Source: Allotamlana fucoidanivorans (GTDB lineage Bacteria; Bacteroidota; Bacteroidia; Flavobacteriales; Flavobacteriaceae). From it: DNA of 64,000 bases. Position 1 is the first letter of the stretch. Each line of letters starts with the position of its first letter. The notes under the pieces were generated by a model. It had not been told where the DNA came from. It saw only the letters and a list, made by a program, of their open reading frames with translations, and ran no database searches. Where the stretch lies: positions 248,001 through 312,000 of the forward strand of contig NZ_VDCS01000002.1 of the NCBI RefSeq assembly GCF_006265225.1, read 5' to 3'. A program made the translations under genes and the position numbers. Of this stretch, positions 17,353 through 25,516 are shown piece after piece.

Positions 17353-18513
17353 ATGAAAATCACAAATATTATAGCATACCCAATTAATGTTGGCACAGGA
17401 AGCCAACTTGTTGTAAAAGTAGAAACCCAATCAGGTATTTATGGTTGGGGCGCCTCTGGTTTATCTGGCCGGGAATATGCTGTTATGGGAGCTATTAAGC
17501 ATTATAAACCCCTCTTAATAGGTAAAGATGCTAGGCATATAGGTGCTATTTGGCAAGATTTATACAGAGGTCAATATTTTGAAGGCGGACGCGTATTAAC
17601 AGCAGCTATCTCTGCCATTGATATTGCTTTACATGACATAAAAGGAAAAGCGCTTGGTGTACCAGTCTATGAACTTTTAGGTGGTAAACAACGTGATTAT
17701 GTTGATTGCTTTGCTTCCGTAAGGTTTTCAACTCTGGACGAATTATTAACACTATCTAAAAATTTTGTTGCAGAAGGCTGGGATATGTTAAGATTAGCTC
17801 CTGCCGAATTTGAGCGTATAAAAGGAAAAGAGCACATTTTCAATCCTAGAGAATCTATTTCTATTATTTCAGATTGGCTCATTAAATTACGTGAAGAAGT
17901 AGGCACCAAAGTAACCATTGGAATTGATTATCATACGCGCTTAAGCATTCCCGAAACCTATTCGTTTATAAAGCGATTACCCGTTGGAACCTTAGATTTT
18001 ATTGAAGAACCTATAAGAGATGAAAATCCAGAAGCCTATCAAGAGTTAAGAAAATTGATTGATGTACCATTTGCAATTGGCGAAGAATTTTCAAGTAAAT
18101 GGCAATTTATGCCTTTTATTGAAAAAAATATTACACAATATGCTAGAATTGATGTTTGTAATGTAGGCGGTATTACAGAAGCCATGAAAGTAGCCGCTAT
18201 GGCCGAAGCACACTATATTGATTTAATGCCACATAATCCATTAGGGCCTATCTGTACAGCAGCCACGATACATGTTGCGGCAGCATCACCCAACTTTAGC
18301 TGGCTTGAAGAAGTGAATACAGGCGCACACACCTTGACCAATGATCCGAAGTATTACCCTAAACAGCCTAAAAGAGAAGGTCCTAGATACCCCATTCCAA
18401 CGGAACCTGGTTTAGGGGTTGATCTTGACGAGGCCTTCATTAAAACTCAAGTTTTTAAACCTGTTGAAATTCCTAGGCTTTATAGAAATGATCAGTCATT
18501 AACCAATTGGTAA
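17353..18513 (+). CDS. Enolase-superfamily sugar-acid dehydratase (DgoD-like)
   Basis: This member of the mandelate racemase/muconate lactonizing group is most like D-galactonate dehydratase. Such enzymes abstract a proton next to a carboxylate with Mg2+ and would convert an aldonate to its 2-keto-3-deoxy acid. Visible ligands are D192 (GIDYHTR), E218 (FIEEP) and E244 (IGEEF), with H294 in PHNPLGPICTAA as the likely catalytic base, as in DgoD PHCPLGPI. The N-terminal capping domain and the C-terminal PGLGVDLDEA segment also match DgoD. The 386 residues are normal length. Cytoplasmic. An alternative is 3,6-anhydro-L-galactonate cycloisomerase, another enolase-superfamily enzyme, which would fit GH117 activity in this locus; sequence alone does not decide. 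Confidence 0.85.
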   Translation: MKITNIIAYPINVGTGSQLVVKVETQSGIYGWGASGLSGREYAVMGAIKHYKPLLIGKDARHIGAIWQDLYRGQYFEGGRVLTAAISAIDIALHDIKGKALGVPVYELLGGKQRDYVDCFASVRFSTLDELLTLSKNFVAEGWDMLRLAPAEFERIKGKEHIFNPRESISIISDWLIKLREEVGTKVTIGIDYHTRLSIPETYSFIKRLPVGTLDFIEEPIRDENPEAYQELRKLIDVPFAIGEEFSSKWQFMPFIEKNITQYARIDVCNVGGITEAMKVAAMAEAHYIDLMPHNPLGPICTAATIHVAAASPNFSWLEEVNTGAHTLTNDPKYYPKQPKREGPRYPIPTEPGLGVDLDEAFIKTQVFKPVEIPRLYRNDQSLTNW

Positions 18514-18527
18514 AATCTGGAATTGAA

Positions 18528-19580
18528 ATGAGATACGTACAACTTATTACATTTTTCTTCTTAAGCATATGCTTGATTTCCTGTAAAAATTCAACAAAAT
18601 ATGCTTCAATAGAAACTGGAAACACCTCAAATCATGATGATGTTAAAGCCAATTTTTCTATTGAAATACTAGACCAAAGAGCGCTTAAACTTCTTAATCC
18701 GAATTCTAAAATTGAAATACTAGCTAGTGGTTTTTCATGGACAGAGGGTCCTCTTTGGATAGATAATGAAAATAGTTTATTGTTTTCAGACATTCCTCGA
18801 AATAAAATTTACAAACTTAACTCAATAAATGACACACTCACCTATTTAAAACCTTCTGGGTATACCAGTGAACAAGTAAGTGAAAAAGAACCAGGTTCAA
18901 ACGGATTGTTACTAAACCACAACAAACAACTCGTTTTGATGCAGCAAGGCGACAGGCGTATTGCTATGATGAACGCCCCTTTAAACCAACCAGAACCAAC
19001 CTATGTAACCTTAGTTAATAATTTTCAAGAAAAGAGACTTAACAGTCCGAACGATGGCGTTTTTGATTCTAATGGCAATTTATATTTTACAGATCCTTGC
19101 TACGGTTTGCCGCTTATGGAAGAAGATCCTGAAAGAGAACTAGACTTTAACGGTGTTTATTGCTTACTAACTAATGGTGACTTAATATTACTTGATAAGC
19201 TATCAAAACCGAATGGTATTGCATTATCTCAAGACGAAACTAAACTGTATGTTGCTGTATCTGATGCATCTCATGCTGTTTGGTACAGCTATGATATAAA
19301 GGCTCCAGCGCGTATTGAGAATAAACAACTATTTTATGATGCCACGGAAATTGTAAAAGAAAAAGGCGTACATATAGGGCTTCCTGATGGGTTAACCATA
19401 ACCTCTGAAGATTATATATTTGCAACGGGCCCTGAAGGTGTTTGGTTATTCACCAATCAAGGTGATGTTATTGCCAAAATTTGTACAGGTTTAAAAACAT
19501 CAAATTGCACATTATCAACAGATGAAAAACGTTTGTTTTTAACAGCTAGCAGTTATATTCTTGCCGTTAATTTAAATTAG
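18528..19580 (+). CDS. SMP-30/gluconolactonase-like lipoprotein
   Basis: This six-bladed beta-propeller lactonase of the SMP-30/gluconolaconase/LRE group would open sugar lactones to aldonates. The leader ends in CLISC, marking a lipoprotein. Family motifs are GFSWTEGPLWIDNENSLLFSD (metal Glu in TEGP), RLNSPNDGVFD, GNLYFTDPCYG, LSKPNGIALS and LPDGLTI. I choose ATG 18528 because the seven codons before it begin with TTG and overlap the upstream dehydratase, while 18528 starts directly with a signal peptide. Position after the transporter and dehydratase suggests that the aldonolactone is opened outside the cytoplasm before uptake. Its stop is 3 bases from that of the convergent lactonase gene. 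Confidence 0.87.
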   Translation: MRYVQLITFFFLSICLISCKNSTKYASIETGNTSNHDDVKANFSIEILDQRALKLLNPNSKIEILASGFSWTEGPLWIDNENSLLFSDIPRNKIYKLNSINDTLTYLKPSGYTSEQVSEKEPGSNGLLLNHNKQLVLMQQGDRRIAMMNAPLNQPEPTYVTLVNNFQEKRLNSPNDGVFDSNGNLYFTDPCYGLPLMEEDPERELDFNGVYCLLTNGDLILLDKLSKPNGIALSQDETKLYVAVSDASHAVWYSYDIKAPARIENKQLFYDATEIVKEKGVHIGLPDGLTITSEDYIFATGPEGVWLFTNQGDVIAKICTGLKTSNCTLSTDEKRLFLTASSYILAVNLN

Positions 19581-19583
19581 GCT

Positions 19584-20630
19584 TCATAAAAAAGCCACGC
19601 AAACAGGAGACACTAATAATTTGGTTTTAAAAACTTGATGAAGTAAGCCGTCTTCCTTTATTTTATAAACAATAGTGTCATCAGAATCTTGAAAGCAAGC
19701 TATTAACCATTTTCCGTTAGGCGAAATATTAAATTCACGCAACGTGGTTCCTTCTCCATATTGGTAGCCTAATAATTCCAAATGACTATCTTTTATTTTA
19801 AAAATAGTCAAGGCATTTAGAGTCCTATTGGCAACATATAAAAACTGTCCGTTAGGATGCAATCGTATGGCCGATGCACTTGGAATGGCTTGAAAAGAAT
19901 CAGGAAGCGTTTTTACATTATCAATAACACGGAAAATTTGATATTCATTTTGCTTAATAATTGAAATTTCTGCCGTTAGTTCATTGAATACATACCCTAA
20001 ATCACCATTACGATTAAAAACTAAATGTCTTGGACCAAAGCCCGCAGGAATTTGAATATCTTGTGAATGATTCAATCTCAAAACATTTTGCTCAAACTGA
20101 TACGCTTTAACCTGATCTATTCCTAAGTCTGGAACAAATAAAGTAGTGTTATTAGGATGTATCACCACTTGATGTGCATGAGGCCCTTCCTGTCTCACTT
20201 TGTTAATGCTTGAACCAGAATGTTTAAAATTTTGATTACACTCAAGTAACGCGCCTTCATTAGTGGTGTTATAATGAAGCATGTTACCTGTACCATAACA
20301 TGCTATAAAAATATGTTTGCCCTGGCAAGCTATATGGCAAGGTAAGCTCCCTGGAATACTAACCTCATTTATTAGGCTCAATGAAAAATCTGGATAAATT
20401 TTAAAGGCTTTAACCTTAGGCTCTTTTTTCGACTCAACCTCAGTGATGGTGTATAAATATCTTTTATCTTCACTTAATGCTAAATAGGCAGGGTTTAAAG
20501 ACTCTGTAGCATATAAACATCTTAATTTGCCTGTGGTGTCATCTAAACTAACGGTATAAATCCCTGAACCTTTGCCTCCAAAAGTATCTGTAATCATTTC
20601 GGTATAACTTCCTACATAAAAAACAGTCAT
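19584..20630 (-). CDS. YbhE-type lactonase (beta-propeller)
   Basis: This 348-residue protein belongs to the lactonase family of seven-bladed propellers typified by E. coli YbhE 6-phosphogluconolactonase. Signatures include FYVGSYTE at the start, NPAYLALSEDKRYLY, GPHAHQVVIHPNN, PDLGIDQVKAYQF, GFGPRHLVFN, LHPNGQFLYVANR and a late EFNISPNGKWL. There is no signal peptide, so it is cytoplasmic, unlike the lipoprotein lactonase on the other strand. In a sugar-oxidising locus it would hydrolyse an aldonolactone or 6-phospho-lactone. It is the last gene of the leftward cluster, 38 bases after the GH43 gene. Two lactonases of different folds meeting tail to tail suggests steps in different compartments (inference). 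Confidence 0.88.
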   Translation of the reverse strand: MTVFYVGSYTEMITDTFGGKGSGIYTVSLDDTTGKLRCLYATESLNPAYLALSEDKRYLYTITEVESKKEPKVKAFKIYPDFSLSLINEVSIPGSLPCHIACQGKHIFIACYGTGNMLHYNTTNEGALLECNQNFKHSGSSINKVRQEGPHAHQVVIHPNNTTLFVPDLGIDQVKAYQFEQNVLRLNHSQDIQIPAGFGPRHLVFNRNGDLGYVFNELTAEISIIKQNEYQIFRVIDNVKTLPDSFQAIPSASAIRLHPNGQFLYVANRTLNALTIFKIKDSHLELLGYQYGEGTTLREFNISPNGKWLIACFQDSDDTIVYKIKEDGLLHQVFKTKLLVSPVCVAFL

Positions 20631-20668
20631 AACATATTCTTATAAAAACGACAACCAAAATTTCTAGC

Positions 20669-22021
20669 TTATTTGAGTAACAACCAATTTAAATTTACAA
20701 TTTTAGTAGCTCCCCATTCTGACACAAATACAACCACAATGTCTTGAACTCCTTTTACCTGTTCTAATAAATTTGTTTCTATAGTTTGCCAACTATTCCA
20801 ACCACCTGTATATTGAACAGGGAACGTAGCGATGAGTTTTCCCTTAGAATTATTTAACCTAATTTCAAAAGCTCCTTTTCTTTGCCCACTAGCCACACGA
20901 GCTTTTATGAGTTTTGCTTGCCCTTTTTCAAAATCTACACCATTAAATTTTACATGGCTCATCATTTTAGTATCACAAACCATCCATCCTTTTGGTTCAT
21001 TTCCCCCAACAAATGTAGTTTTTGCGTTGTAAATTTCGTTATACCTATCAATTTGAATGGTATCTCCAATTTTTGGATGCCCAATTCCACGCATAGTAGG
21101 CTCTACTTTTTTTATGGAACCATCTTTTTTAAACTCTAAATAATCAGCACGCATGGATCGCAACTTATTAAAACCGCTAATATCCCACCAGTGATAAAAC
21201 AAAATCCATCTATCATTGTATTTAACTACCGAATGATGATTGGTTCCATTATCAATATTATCCATTATTTTTCCACAATAAATATATGGTCCGAGAGGTG
21301 TTTTACTAGTAGCATATCCAATAGTATACCCCTCATTAGGAAACACATGCGCAAATGTTAGGTAATAAACTCCATGATGTTTGAAAGGAAAAGGGCCTTC
21401 AACATATCCCTTAGGTATGCCTTGAATTTGAATAGGTTCACTATCAATTTCCTTCATATTTGCCTTTAGTTTAACCCCCTTTAGTCTCTTTTCACTAGCG
21501 TAGAACAAATAGGTTTTCCCATCATCATCTAATAATAATCCTGGATCTATACCTTCAATCCCTTGAATATAATTCTTCTCCCAAACAAAAGGACCTATTG
21601 GACTTTTTGAAACACCAACACCAATTCTTCTAAAACTAGATTCATCTTTAGGAGGTGCAGGAAAATAATAGTAGTATAAGTCTCCATTTTTTATACAATC
21701 TGGTGCCCACATACCGTTGGCATTCTTCTTACCCCATGGTACCTCATTTTGATCTAGTATAACACCATAATCTTTCCACGTACTACCGTTTTCTAGAGAA
21801 AACATATGATAATCTGGCATATAAAACCTTGGCGCATCTTCCTCATTTTTTGGAATAGCATCATGCGATGGGTAGATATATAACTTACCATCAAAAACCC
21901 TTGCTGTTGGATCTGCAGTATAAATATGAGTAACTAGGGGGTTCTGTGCAGATAGCATAGAACTTGTTAACAACAAATAGCAACAAAACTTTAAAAACCT
22001 CTTTTGAAACATTGAATTCAT
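20669..22021 (-). CDS. GH43 glycosidase with C-terminal CBM6-like domain
   Basis: This five-bladed propeller glycosidase of family GH43 has an inverting mechanism. It has a signal peptide (about 1-25, ending MLSA before Gln). The catalytic triad is D37 (TADPTARVFDG), D159 (EGIDPGLL) and E208 (YVEGPFPFK). Further markers are MWAPDCI and NHHSVVKY. Residues from about 325 to the end look like a CBM6-type beta-sandwich, closing with NLNWLLLK. Known GH43 activities are xylosidase, arabinofuranosidase and exo-galactosidase, and sequence cannot separate these here. With the GH3 gene in the same cluster, it may process xylan that accompanies red-algal galactan or a galactose side chain (inference). 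Confidence 0.88.
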   Translation of the reverse strand: MNSMFQKRFLKFCCYLLLTSSMLSAQNPLVTHIYTADPTARVFDGKLYIYPSHDAIPKNEEDAPRFYMPDYHMFSLENGSTWKDYGVILDQNEVPWGKKNANGMWAPDCIKNGDLYYYYFPAPPKDESSFRRIGVGVSKSPIGPFVWEKNYIQGIEGIDPGLLLDDDGKTYLFYASEKRLKGVKLKANMKEIDSEPIQIQGIPKGYVEGPFPFKHHGVYYLTFAHVFPNEGYTIGYATSKTPLGPYIYCGKIMDNIDNGTNHHSVVKYNDRWILFYHWWDISGFNKLRSMRADYLEFKKDGSIKKVEPTMRGIGHPKIGDTIQIDRYNEIYNAKTTFVGGNEPKGWMVCDTKMMSHVKFNGVDFEKGQAKLIKARVASGQRKGAFEIRLNNSKGKLIATFPVQYTGGWNSWQTIETNLLEQVKGVQDIVVVFVSEWGATKIVNLNWLLLK

Positions 22022-22074
22022 AAAAAATGGAACATTATGCTAATTTAAAATATTAAAACCATCCGCTTTATATA

Positions 22075-22785
22075 CTAACTTCCAGTTTTAAACTCAAATA
22101 TTTGTGATTCAGAGTTATTTCCAGCGGCATCTTTACTCACAACTTTCCAATAATAATTTGTATCTGAATTTAATGTCACATCAATAATAGATGTAGTTTC
22201 TGTAGTAGTATGTAAAGTAGTTGGAGGGTTGGCTGTTGACAAATAAAAATCGTATGATACAATATCATTGTCTATATCATTACCATTCCAACTAAACGAA
22301 ACTATGCTCCCTATTAAACCACCCATTTCTGGACTTATAAGTTCTGCAGGAAATGGAGCATATTGTTCAATACCTAGCCCTGCATTATAGAATTTCCATA
22401 GATCACTTTTAGCCGTTTCAGAGACCGCTTTTGATTTTGAAACTATATACCAAGAATATGGCGTTCCACGAAGCAATCTTTCGGTTTTTTTAGTTTCTGT
22501 AGTATTTACAGTGTGTTCACTACCATCTTTTAAATTTTTTATAACCAATGTATATTCATCAGTATGTGCTGCGCTGTTCCATTCAAAAGTCACATTACTT
22601 TCAGTTTCAGATATTATATTCCCCTGATTACACTCGGCATCCTTTAATGGTGAAATTAAGTTGGTGGCTTCAGGATTCCTTTTAACTGGTGCTTCTTCTT
22701 CATCGCTTCCACCACTACAGCCTAATAAAACTAATACTAAAAAAAGTACAATTATATTCTTAGCTTGGGTAATATTGACAATCAT
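22075..22785 (-). CDS. Surface lipoprotein with two fibronectin-type repeats
   Basis: This 236-residue lipoprotein has a leader ending LLGC (Cys23) followed by SGGSDEEE, an acidic stretch like Bacteroidetes surface-export signals. The rest is two tandem fibronectin type III-like repeats. The first (about 40-135) contains VTFEWNSAAHTDEYTLVIKN and the second (about 145-234) contains VSFSWNGNDIDNDIVSYDFYL and YYWKVVSKDAAGN. No enzyme motif is visible. Its ATG overlaps the stop of the GH86-like gene (ATGA), so the two are translationally coupled. In a locus without SusD/SusE it is the best candidate for a surface glycan-binding protein (inference); it could also be an anchor or spacer protein. 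Confidence 0.75.
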   Translation of the reverse strand: MIVNITQAKNIIVLFLVLVLLGCSGGSDEEEAPVKRNPEATNLISPLKDAECNQGNIISETESNVTFEWNSAAHTDEYTLVIKNLKDGSEHTVNTTETKKTERLLRGTPYSWYIVSKSKAVSETAKSDLWKFYNAGLGIEQYAPFPAELISPEMGGLIGSIVSFSWNGNDIDNDIVSYDFYLSTANPPTTLHTTTETTSIIDVTLNSDTNYYWKVVSKDAAGNNSESQIFEFKTGS

Positions 22786-25319
22786 TTCTTTATAATTTTT
22801 GTCTTAATGTTAATATTAGAATTAGTTATATGTAAAAAATAAACACCACTTGACAAACCATTTAAATTAACATTCAACATTTGTTCTTTTAAATCAATTA
22901 TTCTATCTAAAACCAACTCACCTGTCATTGAAACAACCTTATAAGCAATTGGTTCTTTTGGTATGTTTAAAAGTGCTATAGTCAATATTTCTTCAACTAT
23001 TGTTGGAAATACAAGCACTTTAGCGTTTGAAAAAATAATAGTTTCATTATACACACCTTGACAATCTTTATCAGTACTTACCCTAACTGTATTGTAATCT
23101 GATTGCAAATTTAAGATGATGCTACTTTTATCTGTTACCAAAATAGAATCATTTACCTCTATCCGATAAATATCACTACCTTTAAGATTTAGAGTTACAA
23201 GCTTCTTTGAATGATTTACCTTTGAAAATACAGATAGTGATTCTGGTTCATTTATGATGAGCTTTGCACTCATAGATAATGAGACATCTGTGGGCGAGGT
23301 AATAGTAACGGTGTAGGTACCTGCCTTCAGATTCTCTAAAGTAAAATTATCTGTAAAGGTTTGCAAAATGTTAACTCCATCTCCTGTAATTTTTATATTA
23401 TAAGTTCCACTGACAATTGAAATTGCACTAATCGTTCCGTTGGATTTTCCCTTACATGAAACACTGGTAGTTTTTAACATGGCAACCGCTCCACCCGAAG
23501 GAACTTTATCATAGGTTTCTACAGAAAGGATTAAAGAGCTCACACTACCTCCATTATCCGGAAATTCAACTGAAACAATATTATTTTCTTTCAAAAGGCT
23601 TGAAGAAAAAGGAACTTCTATCATGCCAAAAAAGTCATCTCGGTCAGTTTGGTCATAGCCTTTCCAATTACCAGGAACTTCAACAACTTTATCATTTACT
23701 TTTATAACAGGCCTTTTACTCACATTATGTTTTCTTCCAATACCTAACCTTAAAGTAGCAAAACCAATTCCGCTGGTTACCCCATTGAAATTAAAAGCGA
23801 TTGGTGTATTTGCTGTAATGGCTTGCAAATGTTTTGTTGTATAATAGTTTTTGGTTCTGATTGCATTATTAAACTTTATATCTGAGCTAAACGAATATTC
23901 TAAAATTACAGTTTCATCTTTTATTAAACTCAGAGAACTTGGAGCTGTCGTATGAATTTTTGTGTCTAATTCTGGTAATTGGTCTTTGTACACTTTCAAA
24001 GATTTTATTTTAACATCTACAAAATTAGAAACACTTGACATCATGGTTAGGTTTACCAATTGCGTATTATCATCAAGATTACTTAAGGCAATAAACATTT
24101 TATTACCATCAACAAAGGCATGAGTTTGCACATCAGGATTATCGCTTTTAATAAAAATACGTTTTCCTTTTACATCTTTCCAAAGTTCATAGAACAAAAT
24201 TCTAGGACTGTATTCCCACTCTGTATTACTATCAATAGGTTGACCTATATTTTTGGGAATCCATAACACAGGCGTATAGGGCTGATAATTATTTGCTTCT
24301 GTAATGTGCCAAGTCGCTTTCCCTGTTATAAAAGGAATTGAGCAGGTTATTCTGTCTTGCCTGTCCAATAGACTTAGCAAAATGTGATTAATGGACGTCA
24401 TAGTTTGCGCACTAGCAATTTCGCTATAATCATCACCATACCCTTTCTCTATTGCTCCATATTCAGTAATGGCATGCGGCTTAACAATTCCCCATTTTGC
24501 AAAACTGTAAGTTTCTATTAAATCTAAAATAGCTTCAGAATTACTACCAGATCGCTTAGTATCCTGCCCCGTAACATTAATACCGTCATATAAATGGGTT
24601 GAAAAACCATACATGTTATCTCCAGCGACATCCATAAACATCATCATATTTTCTTTCCAGTGGCCAAAATCATTAAGTTCCATAGATGGCCAAGCCGAAG
24701 AATAGCCAATTACCTTCATATTGGCCAATGCAGGTGTTTCATGAATACGCTTCCCTACAGCACCATAAAACTCAGCCATTTGTTTTTTTATTCTATTATT
24801 TTCACTAACACTCCATCCTGAATAAAAATCCTTTGCGTGCACAAAAGGTTCGTTCATCAATTCAAAAAATTCTTGTGCATCTCCATTATTAATGTCATTC
24901 TTAAAATATTCTACTGCCCAATCAGCAGCTGCATTAACATCAAGTCCATCAATAAAAGCATCCCTTGGATGCTGTGTACTTACATACCCTTTTTTTACCT
25001 CACGTAAATTATCATCGCCTGATTTAGCTGAAGGATATGCACCAACCTCCCCTGTAACTTGTTTTGCTCTGGCATGCGGTCCCCAAAATTGACGTCCTCC
25101 AGTAACATTATAATCATTTCTAAACTTTACAGCCTCTGTATCATTTGAGGCGTCATGAATTGAAAAATACTTTGTTCGATCTAGCTCAGATTCATTACCA
25201 ATATAGCGCTCACATCGATTATCAATTTGAACCGACGTATTTTGCGCCATTAACTCTAAACTAATAGAACCAAGTAAAAGAGTAAAAAGAAGCAATGGGT
25301 GCTTTAAAACAAATCTCAT
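22782..25319 (-). CDS. GH86-like endo-beta-agarase/porphyranase with type IX secretion tail
   Basis: This is a secreted endo-glycosidase resembling GH86 beta-agarases and beta-porphyranases. It has a signal peptide (ending ELMA before Gln), a TIM barrel with acid/base E157 (ELMNEPFVHA) and nucleophile E286 (AITEYGA), and then a beta-sandwich pair (about 400-620). Next is an SprB-like repeat beginning near SCKGKSNGTISAISI, and finally a roughly 75-residue type IX secretion sorting domain (VFPTIVEEIL, GLSSGVYFLHI, terminal Lys-Lys). I start it at ATG 25319, since the eight upstream codons are not part of a signal peptide. It is probably the only chain-cutting enzyme in the window, releasing oligosaccharides at the cell surface. 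GH50-type agarase is the main alternative; agar versus porphyran preference is not readable. Confidence 0.75.
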   Translation of the reverse strand: MRFVLKHPLLLFTLLLGSISLELMAQNTSVQIDNRCERYIGNESELDRTKYFSIHDASNDTEAVKFRNDYNVTGGRQFWGPHARAKQVTGEVGAYPSAKSGDDNLREVKKGYVSTQHPRDAFIDGLDVNAAADWAVEYFKNDINNGDAQEFFELMNEPFVHAKDFYSGWSVSENNRIKKQMAEFYGAVGKRIHETPALANMKVIGYSSAWPSMELNDFGHWKENMMMFMDVAGDNMYGFSTHLYDGINVTGQDTKRSGSNSEAILDLIETYSFAKWGIVKPHAITEYGAIEKGYGDDYSEIASAQTMTSINHILLSLLDRQDRITCSIPFITGKATWHITEANNYQPYTPVLWIPKNIGQPIDSNTEWEYSPRILFYELWKDVKGKRIFIKSDNPDVQTHAFVDGNKMFIALSNLDDNTQLVNLTMMSSVSNFVDVKIKSLKVYKDQLPELDTKIHTTAPSSLSLIKDETVILEYSFSSDIKFNNAIRTKNYYTTKHLQAITANTPIAFNFNGVTSGIGFATLRLGIGRKHNVSKRPVIKVNDKVVEVPGNWKGYDQTDRDDFFGMIEVPFSSSLLKENNIVSVEFPDNGGSVSSLILSVETYDKVPSGGAVAMLKTTSVSCKGKSNGTISAISIVSGTYNIKITGDGVNILQTFTDNFTLENLKAGTYTVTITSPTDVSLSMSAKLIINEPESLSVFSKVNHSKKLVTLNLKGSDIYRIEVNDSILVTDKSSIILNLQSDYNTVRVSTDKDCQGVYNETIIFSNAKVLVFPTIVEEILTIALLNIPKEPIAYKVVSMTGELVLDRIIDLKEQMLNVNLNGLSSGVYFLHITNSNINIKTKIIKK

Positions 25320-25516
25320 ATATTCTAACTTAATTTCCGTCAAATTTATTGTTAAATTGAAACAAAAGAAGCATTAAATGATTAAAATAGGATTACGAAT
25401 GTTCTGCTGTAATAAGTAAAAAAAATCTCAAAGACTTACCTATTTATATCATATTGTTACAATTAAAAAAGTAATACCTAATATCACCAGATGTCACTTC
25501 TTTAATTGATTACAAA

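Noticed and set aside
19580-19596. A GGCTT/AAGCC hairpin between the two convergent lactonase genes as a terminator.
   Set aside because: The stem is only five base pairs and overlaps coding sequence of the leftward gene; too weak to annotate.
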